Source: Actinopolyspora lacussalsi subsp. righensis (GTDB lineage Bacteria > Actinomycetota > Actinomycetes > Mycobacteriales > Pseudonocardiaceae). From it: 64,000 bases of DNA. Positions 37,737 through 45,058 of the stretch are shown piece by piece. Location of the stretch: assembly GCF_900116555.1 (NCBI RefSeq), contig NZ_FPAT01000011.1:1-64000 (forward strand). The letters are read 5' to 3'. The translations under genes were made by a program, and so were the position numbers. Every line of letters begins with the position of its first letter. Position 1 is the stretch's first letter. Below the pieces are notes generated by a model, which saw only the letters and a list, made by a program, of their open reading frames with translations, ran no database searches and was not told the DNA's origin.

Positions 37737-38927
37737 CTAGAGCAGCGTCAACTGAGCGTCGGTCAGCCTGTGCGGGGTGCTGGACCATCCCAGTCGGAGA
37801 GCGTCGGTGATGGTCGTGGCGTGGTCCGCGATGGTGTTGCGTTGATGCGGGGTGGTTTGGCCTGTCAGTGAGTAGGTCACGGTCTTGTCGGGTTGCCATG
37901 ACCACGTACCGACGACGTGGCCGTCCCACACGATCGTGGGGAGAACTTCGCCGATCTGGTTGAATGCCTGGCCTGCGGGCAGGCTACCGAGGTAGCGGGA
38001 CCGGGTTTCGTAGTACGCCTTGAAAGCCACGTCTTCGTGGGCGAGGAAGTTGAGGCCGGTGCGCCCAGTGTCGGTGTGTGGGTCGTCTGCGAATTCTTCC
38101 CAGCGGCTCTGTGACATGTAGGCCGGTGAAGTGCTCCACGGGGTGTGGAGGCGGATCCACTCGTCGGAGGCTTCGTGCATCGCGGTGAGGACTGCGGTAC
38201 GGCTGAGCCCGGACCACCACATCGCGTCGTTGATCGTGGCGGGACCGTAACGATCGAAGTAGGTGGTGATCAGTTCGCGGGTGGCGGTATGACGATCAAC
38301 CGTGGTGTCCAGCTCTGGGTAACGGTGGGCGGTGACCGCGAAGGTGCGGTGTTCTTTGTTCCAGCAGGCGGTGTCGTTGATGTAGGTGAGGATGCCGCGT
38401 TCCCAGGCCAGCTTGAGTGCCAGGCGAATCACCATTACCGGTCGGTGTGGTGAGGCCAGACGTGTCTCGATCGTCCGGTGGTGCAGGTTGTCGTCGCCGA
38501 GCATGGTGGTGATCGCCTCGATGGTGGCGCTGATCGTGCTCATGTCCTGCCCGGCACGGGTGATCGCTCGCTGAGCATCGCGTTCCCGGAAGTGGCGGGT
38601 CGCTGCGTGCGCGGCAGTCGCGAGCTTCAGAGGAAGGGTATGCAGCGTTTTTCGCATACAGCGCACGGTGATTAGGTGTGCGCGTGTGTCCGCGGCGAAC
38701 AGGTGGGTGGCGAGGTGAGGGGGTTTCCCCCGAGCGACGACGGTCGTGTAGGGGGACGGCAAGCGCGCAGCGTGTAGACCGAGGGTGGCGTTGCTGATGT
38801 CCACGACCGAAGAGAATCTGGTGCTAGCGGCCAGACCTTGACGGGAGAGCAGCCAATTCCACAGGAGCGCGGACTCGATGATTCCGAGTTCGCGCTCCTG
38901 CGTAGCGTTCGGTTCGGCACGGGCCAT
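37737..38927 (-). CDS. Winged-helix DNA-binding protein of the AlkZ/YcaQ (HTH_42) family
   Basis: The 396-residue protein fits the HTH_42 family, which includes the AlkZ and YcaQ DNA glycosylases that remove bulky or cross-linked bases and often protect producers of DNA-damaging natural products. Seen are LLSRQGLAA near residue 28, LGLHAARLPSPYTTV near 50, a winged-helix segment ERGILTYIND, then ITTYFDRYGPATINDAMWWSGLSR near 225 (quoted in part as YFDRYGPATINDAMWW), and the C-terminal barrel motif EVLPTIVWDGHVVGTW. The catalytic Gln-x-Gln/Asp of AlkZ is not apparent; the aligned place reads LGLHAARL. It may bind DNA without being a glycosylase. It lies 47 nt after the radical SAM gene. Confidence 0.78.
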   Translation of the reverse strand: MARAEPNATQERELGIIESALLWNWLLSRQGLAASTRFSSVVDISNATLGLHAARLPSPYTTVVARGKPPHLATHLFAADTRAHLITVRCMRKTLHTLPLKLATAAHAATRHFRERDAQRAITRAGQDMSTISATIEAITTMLGDDNLHHRTIETRLASPHRPVMVIRLALKLAWERGILTYINDTACWNKEHRTFAVTAHRYPELDTTVDRHTATRELITTYFDRYGPATINDAMWWSGLSRTAVLTAMHEASDEWIRLHTPWSTSPAYMSQSRWEEFADDPHTDTGRTGLNFLAHEDVAFKAYYETRSRYLGSLPAGQAFNQIGEVLPTIVWDGHVVGTWSWQPDKTVTYSLTGQTTPHQRNTIADHATTITDALRLGWSSTPHRLTDAQLTLL

Positions 38928-38974
38928 AATTGTGATGCTATCAGGCTATTGTTGCCGTTGTAGCAACGCCAGCG

Positions 38975-40285
38975 CTAGGCTTGTTTGTTCCAGCGCTGCT
39001 CTATGAATTGTTTGAGTCGGTGGTATGATTCTTCGACTTCGTTCCATTGCTTGGATGTGCCCCACCAGTGGCGCTCGTTGTGGTGGATGTGGAACTTTTC
39101 CCATTCGCCGTCCCAGTCGGGCTGGTGGTGGGTCCCGTGGACCGTATAGAGGTCAGCTTGGTCGTAGACCTGAGTTCCAGGGAGGGGCACGAATCGGAAT
39201 AGGGAGACGCGGGAGAGGTCTGAGCCGAGTTCATCGAGCAAGGTGATCGTGTCGTCGGTGGTAGCGTTGTCCTCTCCCGGAAATCCGTGGATGATAAAAA
39301 CCTTGGCTTCGATGCCAGCATCGACTGTGGCGCGGATAGTGCGTCTGATCTGGTCGCGTGTGGTGTTTTTCCGCATGGCTTTCAGGAGTGGTTCGCTTCC
39401 CGACTCCATGCCGTATTTGACTTCGATGCATCCCGAAGCGGCCATCTTTTTGAGTAGTTTTTCGTCAACAGTATCGACGCGGGATAGGGCTGACCATTTC
39501 AGGTTGAGGTCAGTGATGTTGTCGCAGATATCGCCGACTTTGTTCTTGTTGACGATGAAGTTGTCATCGACGATGGAGAATCCTTCGATTCCGTAGGTGT
39601 CGATGAGGTGTGTGAGTTCGTGACGGGCGCTGTGTCCGCTGCGGTATTGAATGCGGGTCTGTCCGGCCGCGCAGAAACCGCACGGGAACGGGCAGCCTCG
39701 GGAGAACATGACATGGGCCATCCGATAGTCGCGGCCGGCCAACCGATCGGACATCAGAAAATCTTCTTGCGGAAGAAGATGTCGAGCGGGAAGGGGAAGT
39801 TGGTCGATATCCCGGATCAATGGACGTGATGTTTCCCGTGTCAGCCGTCCCTGCTTGTACCACCACACCCCGGCTACGCCGTCGAACTGTTTTGTATCCG
39901 CTCGATTTAGGATCTCCAACATCGATTCTTCGGACTCGCCGTCAGTGGCGACATGTGCCTGGAAGTCTCGAATGCTTTCCCTTGGGTAGAAGTTGCAGTG
40001 CACTCCTCCCACCATGATCAGTGCGTCGTCCCGGATCGTAGCGGTCTCCCTGGCATGCAGCATATATCCATAGGTGGCTGAGCTTGCCAGACTGAACCCT
40101 ACGGCATCGTAGTGCGAGAGATCCATTCCCTGCGAAAAAGGGGTTACTTTTTCGATGGCGGTGACATGACCGGTTTGTTCGAGCACCGCGGCAAGATATA
40201 GCACCCCGAACGGAGGGAACTCTTTCCGGTTCTCCTTGAATCGGGCCATGTCCGCGACTTCCGGGTAAAGAAGAATAACCTTCAT
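38975..40285 (-). CDS. B12-binding domain radical SAM enzyme of unknown substrate
   Basis: The 436-residue protein has two parts. Residues 1-150 form a cobalamin-binding Rossmann fold: KVILLYPEV, FPPFGVLYLAAVLEQTGH, MVGGVHCNFYPRES and TDGESEESM. Residues 185-380 form the radical SAM barrel with the cluster-binding SRGCPFPCGFCAAGQ (Cys 198, 202 and 205), FSIVDDNFIVNK, KYGMESGSEPLLKAM and FIIHGFPGED. Such class B enzymes often methylate unreactive carbon or phosphorus centres, or rearrange rings as in oxetanocin biosynthesis. The ATG overlaps the stop of the kinase gene as ATGA, so they are translated together. The tail (HIHHNERHWWGTSKQW) is rich in His and Trp. Substrate unknown. Confidence 0.85.
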   Translation of the reverse strand: MKVILLYPEVADMARFKENRKEFPPFGVLYLAAVLEQTGHVTAIEKVTPFSQGMDLSHYDAVGFSLASSATYGYMLHARETATIRDDALIMVGGVHCNFYPRESIRDFQAHVATDGESEESMLEILNRADTKQFDGVAGVWWYKQGRLTRETSRPLIRDIDQLPLPARHLLPQEDFLMSDRLAGRDYRMAHVMFSRGCPFPCGFCAAGQTRIQYRSGHSARHELTHLIDTYGIEGFSIVDDNFIVNKNKVGDICDNITDLNLKWSALSRVDTVDEKLLKKMAASGCIEVKYGMESGSEPLLKAMRKNTTRDQIRRTIRATVDAGIEAKVFIIHGFPGEDNATTDDTITLLDELGSDLSRVSLFRFVPLPGTQVYDQADLYTVHGTHHQPDWDGEWEKFHIHHNERHWWGTSKQWNEVEESYHRLKQFIEQRWNKQA

Positions 40286-41070
40286 GAAAGATCACTCCGA
40301 CTGATGTGACTGATGCAATGACGTTGCTGCGGATTCCAGTGGTATGCGGCGGAGGTGAGTATGTCCGGCTGTTCATTCAGCAGCGACGAAACCGCAGAAA
40401 ACATGACCGGCTCGAATTCCTTGATGCCTTGGTTTGCGGATTGTTGCGTTGGCTCCCGGATCAGATGCGTATTATCCAGGATCACATCGAAGATGTCTCT
40501 GCTGCCGAAAATATCGAAACCATGCCGCTTTAGGAACATATTTCTTGTAGAAATGTCCTTGCCTGAAACGAGTTCAGCGCACCCATAAAGGTCATACTGC
40601 GGGGGGTTTCCTTGGGAGACGTAGCATTTCCAGGTCCGCGAGGTGGCATCCGAATCCAGCCACACGCGCACCATAGGAGCCTGACATGTCCACGCTATTC
40701 CCCAACTATCAATCACCAGTCCTTCGTTCTCGGCGGCAAGTTGAACCAGCCGCCTATCCAACTCATCATCTACTTCGCCACTCTCCCGTGCTTCCTGAAG
40801 ACGCTCGTGCTCATCGAACCACGCCCGATCTCTGGTAGAAGACACCCCAGTCAGCTCCAGAAGTACTTCTGTGGCGGATACATATCGATACCCCAAGGAC
40901 TGTGCCAGCAGGATGGCGTGGGTCGTTTTTCCTGCGGCGGTTAATCCCGAAATAGCTACATTTGGATACCTCTTGAACGAAAATTCGCTTTTGGTGTTCG
41001 GGTTAGAAGACAGCAGATAACTCACCTCTCCGTGTTGGCAATCGTCGCTGTGTTTCCGATCTCTCTTCAT
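40282..41070 (-). CDS. P-loop kinase, cytidylate-kinase-like
   Basis: The 262-residue protein begins with a polar stretch of about 35 residues and then the Walker A motif ISGLTAAGKTT (residues 40-50), followed by YRYVSATEVLLELTG, a DRAWFDEHERLQEARES helix, LVIDSWGIAW, WLDSDATSR (a lid-like region) and LKRHGFDIFGSRDIFDVILDN, quoted in part as FDVILDNTHL. The pattern resembles small nucleotide kinases such as CMP or adenylate kinase-type enzymes. It may phosphorylate a nucleotide or a related small molecule. ATG 41070 has no good ribosome site; a GTG at about residue 16 follows GGAGAG too closely. First gene of the operon and coupled to the radical SAM gene. Confidence 0.72.
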   Translation of the reverse strand: MKRDRKHSDDCQHGEVSYLLSSNPNTKSEFSFKRYPNVAISGLTAAGKTTHAILLAQSLGYRYVSATEVLLELTGVSSTRDRAWFDEHERLQEARESGEVDDELDRRLVQLAAENEGLVIDSWGIAWTCQAPMVRVWLDSDATSRTWKCYVSQGNPPQYDLYGCAELVSGKDISTRNMFLKRHGFDIFGSRDIFDVILDNTHLIREPTQQSANQGIKEFEPVMFSAVSSLLNEQPDILTSAAYHWNPQQRHCISHISRSDLS

Positions 41071-41252
41071 TAGGAGACCAGAGGTGATCGATGACGTGCA
41101 TCCTCTATTTGGGTGTCGTCAACGATGAAATAATCATCGAATTTCGACATTTTAAACATGACGACGTGACACCGAGCTTCGGTGCGAATTCGGTGTTCGG
41201 TGTGGATGGAATGCAGCCGGTTCCGACGGTGGCATTCCGGGCGGTTTTCCTA

Positions 41253-41576
41253 TTAGGCGTAGTGGCCTATCACCCCCACGGCGATCATCTTGATCGTGGA
41301 GATGGCGATGAGTGCCAGACCGATAGCTACGGGCCATGTCGGTCGCCATCCGGCCAGGCGCAGTCCGCCCACGCCTGCCCACCAGGTGAGGCAGTCCAGG
41401 GCGGCGAGGAAAGCGTGGAGCTTGAACCGGATTTCTTCGGGGTGGGTGAGATGTGACAGGAGGTCGGCGATGGTGACTGTGGTGATCCAGCCGCTGTAGG
41501 CGAAGGCCGATACCGCGAGGCCGGTTCCGACGCATTCGCGCAGCAGGATGGTGGTGACCGGGGAACGGCGACTCAT
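41253..41576 (-). CDS. Small membrane protein of unknown function
   Basis: The 107-residue protein starts at ATG 41576 with GAGGAGCG upstream. Three hydrophobic stretches are visible: GLAVSAFAYSGWITTVTIADLL near residues 19-40 (quoted in part as AVSAFAYSGWITTV), FLAALDCLTWWAGVGGLRLAG near 56-76, and AIGLALIAISTIKMIAVGVIG near 84-104. It therefore probably crosses the membrane three times. Small membrane proteins are frequent in actinomycete integrative elements, but I do not recognise this family. It lies 182 nt upstream of the kinase gene on the same strand. Confidence 0.6.
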   Translation of the reverse strand: MSRRSPVTTILLRECVGTGLAVSAFAYSGWITTVTIADLLSHLTHPEEIRFKLHAFLAALDCLTWWAGVGGLRLAGWRPTWPVAIGLALIAISTIKMIAVGVIGHYA

Positions 41577-41828
41577 CGTGATTCGCTCCTCATGAGGCGG
41601 TTGCGAGGGCTGGCTGCGTGCCGGACTTCTGTGGAAGTAGCCCAGGCCGAGTGGCAACAGGAGCGATCTGGGCCACCCGGCCGGGGTGGTGCCGTACGCG
41701 GAGTGGGGAAGGGAGAACTCCCGGCACGGCACCGGCTGGGGTGGCCCCCGACACGTCGTTGTGAAGGGGGCCGCGACGAACACGCGCCGGAGGTCTCTGG
41801 AGTTCGGCGGCGCGCGTTCGTGGTCTGG

Positions 41829-42215
41829 TCACGCGGCAGGTCGGGTATCGTGGTGGCCGGTCCCCGGTAGGTGAGAGCTACCGGGGGCTTCGTGTCCGCT
41901 GGGGTTGTCGGGATCGGTGGCGGGCCAGGCCGGATCGGAATCGCTGTCTTCGACACGCACCGGCCGCAGCCGCGGTAAGCGGGGCGGTAGATACCCGATG
42001 ACGTGCAGGCAGGCGTCGCAGACCGAGCGTTCGTCGTCATCGGGAGGGCCGCTACTCGCCCGACTGCGGAACGGACCATGCCGGGCCAGGTGCCCGCACA
42101 GTGCTCGCAGTCCCTCTCGGGCTTCGGTGTTGGCGGGGCAGGCGTGCCATTTCGACTCGAACACGCTGGCAAACCACCCGTGGCGGCCGGGCTTGCTCAG
42201 CGGGTCGGTCCCCAC
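41829..42215 (-). CDS. Cys-rich zinc-ribbon-like protein
   Basis: The 128-residue frame contains HGWFASVFESKWHACPANTEAREG, quoted in part as FASVFESKWHAC, then RALCGHLARHG and a CxxC in RSVCDACLHVIGYLPP. The arrangement CG...CxxC with a preceding His/Trp region recurs in other small proteins of this window (45059-45307, 61233-61454). The C-terminal part is proline-, serine- and histidine-rich and probably disordered. GTG 42215 overlaps the end of a short membrane-peptide frame and has no strong ribosome site, which suggests coupling. I do not know its function; a zinc-binding regulator or transfer-related factor of the island is possible. Confidence 0.5.
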   Translation of the reverse strand: MGTDPLSKPGRHGWFASVFESKWHACPANTEAREGLRALCGHLARHGPFRSRASSGPPDDDERSVCDACLHVIGYLPPRLPRLRPVRVEDSDSDPAWPATDPDNPSGHEAPGSSHLPGTGHHDTRPAA

Positions 42216-42280
42216 GCCAGCCGTGCCAGCACTAGGGCGAGCAGTACCACTAGTAGGATCGCGATCTCGGACTCTGACAC
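42197..42280 (-). CDS. 27-residue single-pass membrane peptide
   Basis: GTG 42280 follows GGAGGTGTG closely and opens a 27-residue frame: a short acidic start (SESE), a hydrophobic run of about 18 residues (AILLVVLLALVLARLAW), and a basic end (GPTR). This is the pattern of a one-segment membrane peptide. Its last 19 bases overlap the start of the Cys-rich gene in another frame. It is too short for usual gene callers, and a chance hydrophobic frame is possible. Confidence 0.42.
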   Translation of the reverse strand: MSESEIAILLVVLLALVLARLAWGPTR

Positions 42281-42313
42281 CACACCTCCCGAGCACCAGT
42301 CGCAGGATTGCCA

Positions 42314-42865
42314 CTAAGAAGGGCAAGAGCACGACTCGTCCTCCGTTTCCCTCGTAGCGATGGCTCCGTCCAACGCATCGCGGAGCTGCCGCGCTTCGGC
42401 GAGGCTCAACAGTGAGGCCACAGCCGGGGCGGGAGCCAGGATCGCGATGCCCTGAGCGGTGGGTTTCAGCCGCAGTTCCGCTCGGCCGTGACGCTGCTGG
42501 CGGCACGGCACGATGAACCATTCCGACGTGCTGGCCGTAGGACTCGGAGCCTCCAGGGAGGCGAGTTCGAGGAGCCAGGATTCGTAGGAGTTGAGCGGGC
42601 TCGGTGGGCGGTCGCTGCCCGCGATCAGATGTTGGAAACACACTGGGCAGTAGTGGTGCCGGTTGCCCACCACCCGCTCCGGCGGGTGCGGGGCGAGTTC
42701 GATCGTTTCGCCGCAGAAGCACGCCACCTTCCCGCGCCCCGCCTTCGCGCTGGCCTCGCCCTTGTAGGGCGCGGTGGCATGAATCGTCCACGAGTCCTTG
42801 CCGGTTACGAACCGGGGATGAGGTGCGGGGCGTTCAGTGTCATCAAGAGACTCAGAGACTCTCAT
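42314..42865 (-). CDS. Hypothetical protein with two Cys pairs
   Basis: The 183-residue protein (ATG 42865 with AGGTG upstream; a GTG at 42874 adds three residues) has an N-terminal ACFCGETIELAPHPPERV and HHYCPVCFQHLIAG, i.e. CxC and CxxC that could bind zinc, near residues 48-80. The second half has WFIVPCRQQRHGRAEL and a LLSLAEARQLRDALDGAI helix. I do not recognise the family. It is divergent from the XRE gene, with a shared 142-nt region holding repeated TGAGA half-sites, so both may be regulated together. Confidence 0.6.
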   Translation of the reverse strand: MRVSESLDDTERPAPHPRFVTGKDSWTIHATAPYKGEASAKAGRGKVACFCGETIELAPHPPERVVGNRHHYCPVCFQHLIAGSDRPPSPLNSYESWLLELASLEAPSPTASTSEWFIVPCRQQRHGRAELRLKPTAQGIAILAPAPAVASLLSLAEARQLRDALDGAIATRETEDESCSCPS

Positions 42866-42929
42866 TAGGTTCACCTAAACTTGTTACAGTCCATGACTGA
42901 GTGAATCTTCACTGTCGTGATCTGTAATG

Positions 42930-43004
42930 TCTCATGGTCATGTGAGATGTTCCAATACCCCGTTTGGGGGAATCACGTGAGATGTCTCAGCTCATATCCT
43001 GAGA
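42930..43004. promoter_or_regulatory. Cluster of TGAGA/TCTCA half-sites between divergent genes, candidate operators
   Basis: TCTCA at 42930, TGAGA at 42943, the pair TGAGA-TG-TCTCA at 42978-42989, CTCA-TATCC-TGAG at 42991-43003, with another TCTCA at 42860-42864. GTGAGATGT occurs twice, 35 nt apart. They lie just ahead of the XRE start codon and probably form its own operator. Confidence 0.5.
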
Positions 43005-43007
43005 ACT

Positions 43008-43847
43008 ATGCCGACATCCCCGCGCGCTCAGGCGCTCTCGAAGGAACTCAAGCAAGCCAGGACGGAACGAGGGCTGACCGTTCGTGCTCTGGCGGACAGG
43101 CTGGGTTGGAGTCACGCGCGTGTGAGCAGGATCGAAAATGCCAAGCAGGGGATTACGGTTGAGGATGTCAGTACGCTGCTGGGCTATCTACGGCTGGCGT
43201 CTCATGACCGTGATCGGCTGATCAAGATGACTCGGGATTTGAACGAGCCTGCCTGGTGGGAAGTTCACAAGGGAGTGAACTCACAGCTGGCATCACTGAT
43301 CGACGCTGAACAGCGTGCGCTCCGCATCACGTACGTAACACCAACCCTCGTGCCGGGGCTGCTACAGACACGCGCCTACAGCAGAGCTGTGTATGAAGCT
43401 GCTGGCTTTGCCGACCAGGAAATCGACGATGCGGTAGCGGTGCGGCAACATCGCCAAGGCATCATCGAACGGTCATCACCCACTGAGCTGGTCACGTACA
43501 TGGATGAGTCAGTCCTACAACGGCCAACCGGGAGTCGAGACACCGCAGCAGAGCAGCTTCGTTACCTCACCAAAGTCAACGAACGTGACAACGTTTTGAT
43601 CAGGGTTCTGCCGCTGACCGTTGGTGTTCATGTGGGGCTCGACGGCATGTTTTCGATCATCGCCATGCCGAATGGCAGTTCCACCGTGCACATCGAGGCA
43701 CCCAATGCAGGCGTGCTGCTGTCTGAGCATGAGGATGTGCAACCCTACGAAAGTATGCTCACCAAGGTCGAGGAATCAGCACTGTCTGCTGCTGATTCAA
43801 TGAAGCTGTTGAGCGAGTACGTTCGATACCACGAGGGCCTATCATGA
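43008..43847 (+). CDS. XRE-family regulator with DUF5753 sensor-like domain
   Basis: The 279-residue protein has an N-terminal XRE helix-turn-helix (LSKELKQARTERGLTVRALADRLGWSHARVSRIEN region, quoted as ALADRLGWSHARVSRIEN, about residues 10-45). The DUF5753 domain from about 95 shows TPTLVPGLLQTRAYSRAV, DEIDDAVAVRQHRQ-like text (EIDDAVAVRQHRQG), and VRVLPLTVGVHVGLDGMF-like text (RVLPLTVGVHVGLDG). Such genes are typically paired with a DUF397 gene in actinomycetes, as in the whiJ and bldB-related systems. It overlaps that gene by ATGA. TGAGA half-sites in front suggest self-control. Confidence 0.92.
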   Translation: MPTSPRAQALSKELKQARTERGLTVRALADRLGWSHARVSRIENAKQGITVEDVSTLLGYLRLASHDRDRLIKMTRDLNEPAWWEVHKGVNSQLASLIDAEQRALRITYVTPTLVPGLLQTRAYSRAVYEAAGFADQEIDDAVAVRQHRQGIIERSSPTELVTYMDESVLQRPTGSRDTAAEQLRYLTKVNERDNVLIRVLPLTVGVHVGLDGMFSIIAMPNGSSTVHIEAPNAGVLLSEHEDVQPYESMLTKVEESALSAADSMKLLSEYVRYHEGLS

Positions 43848-44026
43848 TCGAGTTCACCGCATGGCGGAAGAGTAGCCGCAGCAGCGCTTCCGGCAACTGC
43901 ATCGAAGTCGGGTTCGCTACCAACCTGGTTGGTGTGCGGGACACCAAAGACCGCGACCACGGAATATTAGCTTTTCCGGAGGCGCAGTGGCAGCGCTTCA
44001 TCGACGACGTGAAGCGTAGCTACTGA
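43844..44026 (+). CDS. DUF397-family small protein, partner of the XRE regulator
   Basis: The 60-residue protein has the DUF397 pattern: FTAWRKSSRSSASGNCIEVGF near residues 4-24 (quoted in part as WRKSSRSSASGNCIEV), VGVRDTKDRDHGILAFPEAQWQRFIDDVK with the usual VRDTKD and F..W..F (quoted in part). It begins inside the stop of the XRE gene (ATGA). In well-studied Streptomyces pairs the small protein modulates the regulator and acts in development or antibiotic control, and some pairs behave as toxin-antitoxin systems. Two hairpins follow, so the pair is a closed two-gene unit. Confidence 0.92.
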   Translation: MIEFTAWRKSSRSSASGNCIEVGFATNLVGVRDTKDRDHGILAFPEAQWQRFIDDVKRSY

Positions 44027-44030
44027 CGGA

Positions 44031-44073
44031 GACCACCGGACGCGGTTAGTCTTGGTAACCGCGTCCGATGGTC
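44031..44073 (+). terminator. First hairpin after the XRE-DUF397 unit
   Basis: GGACGCGGTTA (44038-44048) pairs with TAACCGCGTCC (44056-44066); outer GACCA/TGGTC extends it. No T-tract. Confidence 0.6.
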
Positions 44074-44096
44074 CATAACTGAGCATAGAGCACAGC

Positions 44097-44138
44097 AAAA
44101 CGTCTCGATGCCGCTCAGGCGCGGTGTCGGGACGTTTT
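44097..44138 (+). terminator. Second hairpin with A and T tracts, bidirectional terminator
   Basis: Arms 44097-44114 and 44121-44138 pair at about 15 of 18 positions (AAAACGTC...GACGTTTT at the base) with a TCAGGC loop. The terminal A and T runs allow use from either side. Confidence 0.7.
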
Positions 44139-44303
44139 CTTGGTTTGGTGAAGCCCTTGCGTCTCTCAGTGGTGTCGGAAGAAGCGGGCTGCGAGCCAGC
44201 TGCTGAGTAGCGGGATGCAGCGCCCCCGTCGTCCGGGGACGCTGTTTTGTGTCCGCTTCATGAGTGCTGAATCAGCACAATCCCTAGTAACGACGGGAAC
44301 CCG

Positions 44304-44576
44304 CTATGACAGACTGGGTATGTCATAACAAGGTGTCACATATTGCGCTGCGGGTTTGACTTCAGTTACTAGGGCTAGGGCTTCTGTGAGAAGCTGGTTT
44401 TGGTCCAGTCTGTAATAGGTGAAGAGGAAGTCCATCACCGGGTGCTTCTCGCCGCGCCGCTGCCGTTCGCGGTGCGGCAGCGTCCAGTGCCGCATCCGTT
44501 CCAGGTGAGCCTGTTCCCTGGCACGCCACGTTCGTTCGGACAGTACTTCGGGTGGCACGTGGGAAGGATAGGCCAC
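44304..44576 (-). pseudogene. Displaced 5' fragment of the gene at 35605-36474
   Basis: This frame contains VLSERTWRAREQAHLERMRHW followed by the same core ERQRRGEKHPVMDFLFTYY as the gene at 35605-36474, then runs into unrelated element sequence (RLDQNQLLTEALALV) and stops at 44304. It is the original start of the target gene, cut off by integration. The likely native start is GTG 44576 or 44558; no clear ribosome site is visible. Joining it to the left copy at the direct repeat would rebuild one continuous gene. The product would be a short truncated peptide. Confidence 0.82.
44411..44477. repeat. Right boundary direct repeat (attachment site) of the island
   Basis: Positions 44419-44477 are identical over 59 nt to 36341-36399, same orientation. 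With one mismatch (G at 44418) the match reaches 44411. Confidence 0.9.
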
Positions 44577-45058
44577 GTGCGCGACATCGCCCCGGGGGGC
44601 GGGGACACGGAAGTGAAGCCGTTCAGGATCGTTCGGTCGGTGAAACCGGGCCGCGCTCGTCGCCCTGTGCGGCGTTCGTGCCCGGCCTGTTCGCGGCGCG
44701 TGCGGGGTGCTCTCGAACCTGTCGTCGGCCATCGTTCCGGCCACCAGTACGAGAAATCCCCAGGAGCTGGCACCGAGTGTCTCAGCCCAACTCCCGCTGA
44801 GAGCCGCAGTAGGCAGGGGATTTCCGTGAGTTCGTTGTTGAGGACAACGGCGATCGACGTTTGGTTCCGTTTCCCGATTTCATCTCGAACCGCTAGAGGT
44901 TACGCCCTCGCGTACCGATTCGTGCGAAAACGGTCGCAATTGCGATGGGCTGCCGGATCTGTCCAAGTGCTGTTGTGAACCCTTCTGGATTCGTTCAAGT
45001 CGCCGGAGAAGGCCGGAATGTGCCCGCGTGGTCGATACGGACTCACGGTTCCGCCCGG
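44577..45058. other. Region right of the island without a supported gene
   Basis: Holds the native upstream region of the disrupted gene. Open frames are arginine/proline-rich and family-less. No tRNA or promoter hexamers recognised. Confidence 0.45.

Larger units (their letters stand above)
36341..44477. mobile_element. Degenerate integrative element of about 8.1 kb in a protein-coding gene
   Basis: The element is bounded by 59-bp exact direct repeats. An integrase remnant lies beside the left repeat with its stop 97 nt inside, the normal place for int next to attP. Contents are a HAD phosphatase fragment, a four-gene minus-strand operon, small membrane and Cys-rich proteins, and an XRE-DUF397 pair. 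Two 60-base samples (39241-39300, 40381-40440) count 52-53% GC, below the genome background. No replication, FtsK/TraB transfer or excisionase gene is recognised, so it is probably immobile now. The architecture recalls actinomycete integrative elements, which usually target tRNA genes; here the target is protein coding. Confidence 0.85.

Noticed and set aside
41091-41456. Plus-strand frame of 121 codons upstream of the kinase operon
   Set aside because: Second half is antisense to the small membrane protein gene; no ribosome site and no recognisable motif.
41590-41832. Minus-strand frame whose GTG overlaps the stop of the Cys-rich gene (GTGA)
   Set aside because: The overlap looks like coupling, but the product is Pro/Arg-rich with no structure and no ribosome site; chance is more likely.
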